From positions 1 through 51,987 of the IMG/VR virus record IMGVR_UViG_3300046529_000421: DNA of 51,987 nucleotides; one strand, written 5' to 3'. Under the pieces are notes generated by a model. That model searched no databases, was not told the origin of the DNA, and worked only from the letters and a program-made list of their open reading frames with translations. Shown one piece after another: positions 47,277 through 51,987 of this stretch (the first letter of the stretch is position 1; the number at the start of each line of letters is the position of its first letter). The stretch is from a virus. The translations under genes were made by a program, and so were the position numbers.

Positions 47277-47699
47277 CTATTCGGTGATTCGTTCTAGACC
47301 TTTTTCGTCGGAAGCGTTTTTGAACGTCACCTGTGTGGTGGACGCCTGTCCGACCGACCCGCTGATGGGCGAGTAGTTGAACATACGCACTTCCATTTTG
47401 TACAGCGGGTTCGTAGCCGATTTCGCCGCTTTGTCCGCCTTCACTTCGATGATGAAGGGTTCGTCAGCGATGAACAGGGGCCACAGGACATCATCGACCA
47501 TCCCAGCGTCGAAGTCCTGGAAGAACGTCACCTGGATGGATGCGTCCTTCAGGCCGACCCCGGTGTCTTTGAACTCACCCTGGAATGCCGAAAGATCAAC
47601 TTCTTCCGTCGGCAGGTCGATCATGACCTGGCTAGCACGCTTCGACAGATCGGTCCCGTCGATAACGATACTCGCTTTGTTGAGTACTGTCTTGCCCAT
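47277..47699 (-). CDS. Major tail (tube) protein
   Basis: The 140-residue protein has the small beta-barrel look of tail tubes (ASIVIDGTDLSKRASQVMID, GLKDASIQVTFFQDFDAGMV, PLYKMEVRMFNYSPISGSVG). It sits just before the chaperone genes in the standard siphophage order. It should polymerise into the tail tube around the tape measure. The length is near the lower end for the family. Confidence 0.82.
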   Translation of the reverse strand: MGKTVLNKASIVIDGTDLSKRASQVMIDLPTEEVDLSAFQGEFKDTGVGLKDASIQVTFFQDFDAGMVDDVLWPLFIADEPFIIEVKADKAAKSATNPLYKMEVRMFNYSPISGSVGQASTTQVTFKNASDEKGLERITE

Positions 47700-47701
47700 T
47701 T

Positions 47702-47959
47702 TTACTTGCCTTTCTTCTCTGAGACGGGAAATTCATCGCCATCCTCGACGACAGGGAATTCTCCGGTCTCATTTGACTCCTCCGCATCCGGAGAAGTCTC
47801 CGGCGGGGTATCTGTCGGAGTCGCGCCCGAGACGATTTCAATCGACCCGCGCTCGATCATCCGCTTCTCCTGACTCTCAGGAAGGTCTGCATCAAAGGTC
47901 TTGCCGGTGGGGGTATCGCATACCGACGCCTTGCTCAAGACCTTGTAGGTCTTATTCAT
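47702..47959 (-). CDS. Small structural protein between tail terminator and tube
   Basis: The 85-residue protein has an N-terminal segment (GKTFDADLPESQEKRMIERG) similar to small phage head-tail or tail proteins, followed by a disordered acidic tail (TDTPPETSPDAEESNETGEF). It lies between the terminator and the tube protein and is coupled to the terminator gene. Function unknown; structural by context. Confidence 0.7.
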   Translation of the reverse strand: MNKTYKVLSKASVCDTPTGKTFDADLPESQEKRMIERGSIEIVSGATPTDTPPETSPDAEESNETGEFPVVEDGDEFPVSEKKGK

Positions 47960-48357
47960 ACTTCCTCCTTCTCGCTTGTAATGCGGTAGTTAGCGCCGAT
48001 ATGCTGGTACCGCTCGCCATCGACGGCCTCTGCATAGTTGATGTCGTTGTATCGCCGAAGGTACTTCACATCTCTTCCTTCAACGATCAGTTCGGCATCG
48101 GATAAGATTGTGTCGATCAGTTCTGCTATTCGCTCGGCGGTATCGACCTCGCCGACACCCTTCACGGTCCAGATGTCCCAATCGAGAGGATCACCCTGGA
48201 AGGCGTGTTCAGGAGTACCGGTGTACTTGGCGACGATTACGTACGGTGTATTCGTCTCCTCACCTTTGTCAGCTAGACCGAACCAGACTTCCTTAGCCGC
48301 TTCCATAAGTTCGGCGTTATCTTCCAGCTTTTTGACTATGGCTTCGCGAAGGTTCAT
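47956..48357 (-). CDS. Tail terminator protein
   Basis: The 133-residue protein has the pattern of the DUF3168/gpU-type tail terminator: a helical start (LREAIVKKLEDNAELMEAAK), PYVIVAKYTGTPEH, DWDIWTVKGVGEVD and AERIAELIDTILSDAELIVE. It caps the tail tube and joins it to the head connector. The position after the HK97 gp10-like gene and before the tube matches the usual gene order. Confidence 0.82.
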   Translation of the reverse strand: MNLREAIVKKLEDNAELMEAAKEVWFGLADKGEETNTPYVIVAKYTGTPEHAFQGDPLDWDIWTVKGVGEVDTAERIAELIDTILSDAELIVEGRDVKYLRRYNDINYAEAVDGERYQHIGANYRITSEKEEV

Positions 48358-48695
48358 ATCGGTCGAACCTCGTATACCGTTGTCATATCCGTGAGGAACT
48401 TCTGCTTCTCTTCCTCGACGGCGGGAACGAGCATCGGCTGTGCTGACATGAAGATCGTTCCAAGCTCGTTATAGATCGTGTAGTTCACAAGGTTGAACAC
48501 GACGCCTTCCAGATGGCCTTGCATGCGAGCTTCCCACCCAGCGCGCATGTTGCCGGTATCGACGCGGGATCGTTCCTTCGCACCCGTCTCGATGCGATTG
48601 ATAGAACGCTCGATCACCGCTTCGATCTCGGCCTCGCTACCCAGAACTATCCGGGGGATATCAGACTTCAACTCTGCTCTCATCTGCATGAGCAT
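48354..48695 (-). CDS. HK97 gp10-like head-tail/tail-completion protein
   Basis: The 113-residue protein contains the hallmark region of the HK97 gp10 family: SRVDTGNMRAGWEARM, then VNYTIYNELGTIFMSAQPML near the C-terminus, with the YxxxxExGT...M.A.P.L pattern. These proteins act at the head-tail junction or finish the tail. It overlaps the terminator start by four bases. Confidence 0.85.
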   Translation of the reverse strand: MLMQMRAELKSDIPRIVLGSEAEIEAVIERSINRIETGAKERSRVDTGNMRAGWEARMQGHLEGVVFNLVNYTIYNELGTIFMSAQPMLVPAVEEEKQKFLTDMTTVYEVRPI

Positions 48696-48925
48696 TAGTC
48701 GTCATCCTCCTGGAAGCTCGCCATAGGACGTTTTCCGCTGATCTGCGGTGTCCTGCTCGCTGCGGCGGCATAGGCCTGGACCGCTTGCGTAACGACCGCC
48801 TCGGCCAGCGCAGGAGCCAGGATCGTGGCATCGTCGGCATCCTCTACCTCGCCGCTTATCGTCACCCAGACCTTCCTGTTGGGGTCTAGGTCGAAGCTCG
48901 CCTCAGCAGTCAATTTGACGCTCAT
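48695..48925 (-). CDS. Small structural protein in connector cluster
   Basis: The 76-residue protein is beta-rich at the start (EASFDLDPNRKVWVTISGEV) and helical in an Ala-rich middle (ALAEAVVTQAVQAYAAAASR). It lies between the head-closure and gp10-like genes and is coupled to both. A connector-associated role is inferred from position only. Confidence 0.66.
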   Translation of the reverse strand: MSVKLTAEASFDLDPNRKVWVTISGEVEDADDATILAPALAEAVVTQAVQAYAAAASRTPQISGKRPMASFQEDDD

Positions 48926-49329
48926 ATGATTTTCGCCTCCAGCATCATCGTCGGCTCGTCGGTTCGGTGTATACGAGCCAACACAGCCCAGGTGAGGTCA
49001 TGAGCAGGATCGACGATCCGATCCGCAGCTGTCAGGTCGGTTACCGGATCGACGTTCAAGTGAATGATGTGCGTCGTCTCCTCGTTCAGCGAGTCCGCCA
49101 CGATTCCTTTCGGCAGACGACGACTAACGTTGTCCACTCGACCGGGAACGTGTTCGGCTATGGTGGCCCAGTCTTCTTTTTTGACGCCACCGACCTTTTC
49201 GCCTTCATCTCGTTCGACGTTGTAGAGATCAGTCATGCCGAGCGCCCGCGCGTAGGTCTTCGCATCGTCTGAGAAGATGTCCTGTCCGGGACCGGGGAGG
49301 CCGCCACCTATGAGGAGCGGACGGGTCAC
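48922..49329 (-). CDS. Head closure (stopper) protein
   Basis: The 135-residue protein looks like SPP1 gp16-type stoppers: a long loop region, RVDNVSRRLPKGIVADSLNE, then TTHIIHLNVDPVTDLTAADR and a closing strand (WAVLARIHRTDEPTMMLEA). Stoppers close the capsid exit after packaging. It lies between adaptor and gp10-like genes, as in other siphophages. Confidence 0.78.
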   Translation of the reverse strand: MTRPLLIGGGLPGPGQDIFSDDAKTYARALGMTDLYNVERDEGEKVGGVKKEDWATIAEHVPGRVDNVSRRLPKGIVADSLNEETTHIIHLNVDPVTDLTAADRIVDPAHDLTWAVLARIHRTDEPTMMLEAKII

Positions 49330-49709
49330 TGATTTTCCCTTTGTAGACGATGCCGGATAATTTCGCGTCGACTGAATTCATCGACGCATACCTTGACAAT
49401 CTCGAAGCACTGGTCTTCGTCTTCTGCTTCTACCAAGTCTTGTGCGAGTTCGCGCAGAGCCTTCGCGGTATCTCCGCCGTCCGTTTCCAGTTCAAGAAAC
49501 GTGATGCGTTTGAGTACCTGCGCGATGTTGCCCGCGATGGTGCGAAGTGCCGCTGCGGCTGCAAGTTGAAGTGCGCCGCCCTTGATGTCTATGAATTTCT
49601 GAATCTCGTTATCCTGGAACAAGAAGGATTTGCCGTCGGTACCACCGATGTCCGAGATCAGCAGTCGGACCGTTCCAACATCGGTTTCAACGTCGTAAGT
49701 AGCAGCCAT
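49326..49709 (-). CDS. Head-tail adaptor protein
   Basis: The 127-residue, mostly helical protein has the gp6/gp15-type arrangement: TVRLLISDIGGTDGKSFLFQ, NEIQKFIDIKGGALQLAAAA, then AALRTIAGNIAQVLKRITFL and a C-terminal helix (DEFSRREIIRHRLQREN). The adaptor binds under the portal. It follows the capsid gene after a gap that holds two small hairpins; its ribosome site is AAAGGTTGAC. Confidence 0.8.
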   Translation of the reverse strand: MAATYDVETDVGTVRLLISDIGGTDGKSFLFQDNEIQKFIDIKGGALQLAAAAALRTIAGNIAQVLKRITFLELETDGGDTAKALRELAQDLVEAEDEDQCFEIVKVCVDEFSRREIIRHRLQRENQ

Positions 49710-49738
49710 GTCAACCTTTCAGTCGAACCGGCGTGGCC

Positions 49739-49792
49739 GGGAGCTTGCGCCCCCGACCATTGCCAGTTCTGACGCGCTGAGTCAAACTCAGC
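49739..49792 (-). other. Two hairpins after the major capsid gene
   Basis: GCTGAGT-TTG-ACTCAGC (49776-49792) is a 7-bp perfect hairpin that spans the capsid stop codon. GGGGGC-GCAA-GCTCCC (49739-49754) is a 6-bp hairpin with a GCAA tetraloop. No U-run follows. They may protect or process the capsid message, or reduce read-through to the low-copy connector genes. Confidence 0.55.
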
Positions 49793-50969
49793 TGCCTTTA
49801 CCGCTCGATGCGACCGTGGCTTTCGCACCGCCGGTGTTGATAAGGCGAGTGCCGCCCAGGACATGCCTGATGCGCCATGCACGAGAGTCATCCTCGAACG
49901 ACTCAAGTACCTCGCCCCCTCCGCCGCCAATCCTTCTGGCATTGGGGAGTCTTTCGTACAGGCTCGGCTCTTCATACCCGAGCAGGTAGTCCATCTCAAT
50001 CGCCGGACGCCCGACCGAAGGCTCTGCGAACAGCGCCCAGGTCGTGTCTCCGTTTTCTTTCGTGGCGACGAACGGGATGTACGGCTCCACCACGATTTGG
50101 AGACGGTTTTTCATCCAGTTGGCTGCGCGCAACTTCTGATCTTCGGTCCCGCCGTGCCCGGTGAGCCAAACCTCGGTTGCGTTGATGATGTTATTCGCCA
50201 CGACTTCCAGAGCGGGAGGAATGACGAGGCTGACCATGTCAACCACGATCGGTTCGCCCTCGAAGTCCACCATCTTGCTCAGAGCGAGCAGAGCGTCCTG
50301 GAGACTTTCAATTGAAAGTTCCGGGTTACCCGTGATGATGTTTTTGAATTCGGCCGTGTAGAGCGAAGCATGCGGACCTTTAGAGTCGATCCAAAGTTCC
50401 ACCGCCTTTTTCTGCTCCGACCGACGAGCCGCTCGCGCGAGCCTTTCCGGAATACGTGAGAACGCATCCAGATCGTCGTTGATGAGCGCCTCCCAGGACA
50501 GATCGACCCTCCGGCCAAACTTGCTGACCAGCAATTCGTCTGCCCTGTCCGAGAGGGGTGCCTCGGGGTACTCTTCCCGCTCCTTGACGTCCGGCAGGAC
50601 CGTCTCCGCGCCGTCAACTGCGAACTTCTTGGCTTTGCGGAAATCCCGGACTTTTCCTTTGCGGCAGTAGGACTGCCACGTAGGTGTCGTCTCGTTGAAG
50701 TAACCGAGAAGCTGACGGTCCAAAACGTCAGCGAAGAGAATCGGGAAGTCTGAGGTGGTCATCGCCTCCTCAAACTCGTGGACCCTCCTTCGACCGATCT
50801 CGATGTCCCGCATGAAGTTGATCGTCTCGATCAAGTTCGCACGGTACCTCGGATCGCGCTCTTTTGCCTCTCTACGTGCGCGAACACCAGTCCCGACTCC
50901 TCCAAAGAGGTTCTCAGGGGAGGCTTTCTCCGCTCGCAGATTCTCGACCAACTCAAGCATGTCTGGCAT
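49788..50969 (-). CDS. Major capsid protein (HK97 fold)
   Basis: The 393-residue protein sits after the decoration protein and before connectors, as expected. It has a helical N-arm (LVENLRAEKASPENLFGGVG), an E-loop/P-domain region (EEAMTTSDFPILFADVLDRQ, FGRRVDLSWEALINDDLDAF, RIPERLARAARRSEQKKAVE) and a late A-domain (NRLQIVVEPYIPFVATKENG, PAIEMDYLLGYEEPSLYERL). It probably forms the icosahedral shell. Whether the N-terminus is cleaved by the protease-scaffold protein cannot be told. Confidence 0.9.
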   Translation of the reverse strand: MPDMLELVENLRAEKASPENLFGGVGTGVRARREAKERDPRYRANLIETINFMRDIEIGRRRVHEFEEAMTTSDFPILFADVLDRQLLGYFNETTPTWQSYCRKGKVRDFRKAKKFAVDGAETVLPDVKEREEYPEAPLSDRADELLVSKFGRRVDLSWEALINDDLDAFSRIPERLARAARRSEQKKAVELWIDSKGPHASLYTAEFKNIITGNPELSIESLQDALLALSKMVDFEGEPIVVDMVSLVIPPALEVVANNIINATEVWLTGHGGTEDQKLRAANWMKNRLQIVVEPYIPFVATKENGDTTWALFAEPSVGRPAIEMDYLLGYEEPSLYERLPNARRIGGGGGEVLESFEDDSRAWRIRHVLGGTRLINTGGAKATVASSGKGS

Positions 50970-50987
50970 GTCGAATCAGCCTCCTTT

Positions 50988-51332
50988 CTAGTATCCGACC
51001 TTGACAGCGATGATTTCGGTTTTACCCGCTTCAATCGCCTTCAAGGCATACCCGTAACGGGTACCTTCTTCGTTGTTGACGCCGAGAACGCCGCCTTTCA
51101 TGTAGAGGATGTCTCCCTCTGCGATGGCTTTGTTACCGGCTTTATTTTTCGCTACGACCGAGAGGTTGTAGCCGCCATTGAACTGGAGGCTCGCCTTCCC
51201 GTCCGCTCGGCGGTCCGTCGTCGCAACGGCAGGCAGCCCGTTACCAACGATGAGGGCATCACCGGATTTGGTACCTTCCGGCACCGGCAGACTGACCTCG
51301 TCTGCGTGTGCGTAGATGCGATCCTTTGCCAT
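50988..51332 (-). CDS. DUF2190-like capsid decoration protein
   Basis: The 114-residue beta-rich protein has the DUF2190 pattern: an early GTKSGDALIVGNGLPAVATT loop, SLQFNGGYNLSVVAKNKAGN, then DILYMKGGVLGVNNEEGTRY and a final AIEAGKTEIIAVKVGY. Members are capsid decoration or cement proteins. It lies between protease-scaffold and capsid genes. No other role is suggested. Confidence 0.8.
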   Translation of the reverse strand: MAKDRIYAHADEVSLPVPEGTKSGDALIVGNGLPAVATTDRRADGKASLQFNGGYNLSVVAKNKAGNKAIAEGDILYMKGGVLGVNNEEGTRYGYALKAIEAGKTEIIAVKVGY

Positions 51333-51338
51333 TGTTGT

Positions 51339-51987
51339 TTACCGCCCTCTCGCGGCGATCTTCGCCGCCTCGTCGGACATGCCCTGAGCTTTGAAGCTCT
51401 CGATCAGGGGGTCGTCCGCCTTACCGTCATCGCTACCGCCGGACGGCGATCCGCTCTCCGAGAAGAACGAATTGTCGCTGCCAGCACCGCTGACCTCACC
51501 AATCTTGGAGCCGGACTCGGCCAGGTACTGAGCCTCCTCACGGACGCGAGCGCGGGTACGCTCCTCCAACACAGCCGAGTCGAGGTCATCGCCGTTCATC
51601 GGCAACGTCCCAGCGGTAACCGACTCAATGATCCGAGTCTTCGCCTTGCTGGGCAGGTTCTCGACCGACTCCAGGAACTTGTCAACCATGCCGATGGCCT
51701 TGGTTTTCGTGTCCCCTTCCTTGCGAGCCTCCTCTTTACGAGTAGCCTCGTCTTTCGCCTCTTTGAGGTCTTTCTCTGCCTTCTCAGCCCGCTCGTTAGC
51801 CTCTTTGACGGCTTTCTCGCTGGACTCTTTGAACTGGCGGAACTCGTTGCGAAGCTCCGACAGCCCTTCTGCATCAGCCATTTCTTTGGCCTCCTGTTTC
51901 GGATCGCCGGAGCGACCGTTGACTTTTTCTTCTATGTAACGTGCTTCAGGTTCCTCCAAGTCGGCATACGGGTCGCGGCTGAAAAGC
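51339..51987 (-). CDS. Capsid protease-scaffold fusion, C-terminal part
   Basis: This is the rest of the gene whose start lies at 876. The last 127 bases repeat the window start. The segment from about residue 250 on is charged and helical (EFRQFKESSEKAVKEANERA, KAEKDLKEAKDEATRKEEAR), the expected look of a scaffold that is degraded on maturation. It is followed by a Ser/Gly/Asp-rich stretch (SGAGSDNSFFSESGSPSGGS) and a short terminal helix (LIESFKAQGMSDEAAKIAA) that probably binds the capsid protein. The decoration gene follows 6 bp later. Confidence 0.85.
   Translation of the reverse strand, partial: LFSRDPYADLEEPEARYIEEKVNGRSGDPKQEAKEMADAEGLSELRNEFRQFKESSEKAVKEANERAEKAEKDLKEAKDEATRKEEARKEGDTKTKAIGMVDKFLESVENLPSKAKTRIIESVTAGTLPMNGDDLDSAVLEERTRARVREEAQYLAESGSKIGEVSGAGSDNSFFSESGSPSGGSDDGKADDPLIESFKAQGMSDEAAKIAARGR
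51861..51987. repeat. Terminal direct repeat (assembly overlap), right copy
   Basis: This is the exact copy of bases 1-127. It belongs to the same protease-scaffold gene, so only one copy should be counted. Joining the copies closes the circle without a frameshift in that gene, which supports a true circular or circularly permuted genome. Confidence 0.95.

Noticed and set aside
49720-49770. GGTTCGA resembling a tRNA T-loop after the capsid gene
   Set aside because: The flanking bases do not form a T-stem, no acceptor or anticodon arms can be drawn, and the stretch is taken up by two other hairpins.
1-51987. Prophage or integrative element
   Set aside because: No integrase, excisionase, CI-like repressor or att-type site was found on either strand. 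The single winged-helix protein is not enough to infer lysogeny.

Overview
The window is one complete circular (or circularly permuted) genome of a tailed double-stranded DNA phage. The first 127 bases are repeated exactly at the end (1-127 = 51861-51987), so the unique length is 51,860 bp. One gene, a capsid protease-scaffold fusion, runs across the join. Every gene I can support is on the minus strand, so the whole genome reads as one direction of transcription. Genes are packed tightly, mostly with ATGA, TGATG, TAATG or GTGA stop-start overlaps. I see no tRNA, CRISPR array, insertion sequence, integrase or recognisable CI-type repressor, so a virulent lifestyle is likely but not proven. The tape measure, tail terminator and tail-chaperone frameshift layout point to a long-tailed siphovirus. 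The zinc-finger type small terminase, ThyX instead of ThyA, PHP-type DnaE polymerase and Sak4/Cas4-like recombination set are common in actinobacteriophages. A Gram-positive actinobacterial host is therefore my best guess, held at moderate to low confidence. No mycolyl esterase was seen, which argues weakly against a mycolic-acid host.

Reading in the direction of transcription (high to low coordinates), the virion module begins near 10.3 kb. It holds the small terminase-like protein, small ORFs including an FlgM-like peptide, the large terminase, a papain-like cysteine protease, portal and MuF-like head protein. Next comes an appendage cassette: a fibre-like protein, a beta-helix protein and small Gly-Asp-rich and paralogous proteins. 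The module continues through the protease-scaffold gene across the join, then decoration protein, major capsid protein, head-tail connectors, tail terminator, tail tube, chaperones G/GT, a 1757-residue tape measure with two cell-wall hydrolase domains and two large baseplate-like proteins. It ends with two small membrane proteins, an amidase endolysin and a holin at 35.9 kb.

The early/replication module follows from 35.7 kb down to 10.4 kb. It contains a SNF2 helicase with a HARP-like N-terminus, a Cas4-like nuclease, a Sak4-like ATPase, a ssDNA-binding-like protein with an acidic linker and SAP domain, primase, DNA polymerase III alpha, ThyX, a RepA/DnaB-like ATPase and a RuvC-like resolvase. 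Between primase and polymerase lies a compact run of metabolic-looking genes (FAD-binding, HAD phosphatase, SDR, VOC fused to a DUF1599-like domain, zinc ribbon, SAM methyltransferase). This run, with ThyX and a second VOC protein downstream, is the best candidate here for an undescribed nucleotide or DNA modification system.

The largest gene-free stretches (about 290 bp at 13.83-14.12 kb and 180 bp at 35.73-35.91 kb) share an 11-mer, GGTAGGGGT repeats and a bulged hairpin with a TAAA loop. They are candidate replication-origin or regulatory sites. Several genes are preceded by a near-identical AAGGAGCTACC leader. About a dozen very short genes were recovered by following the stop-start overlaps.
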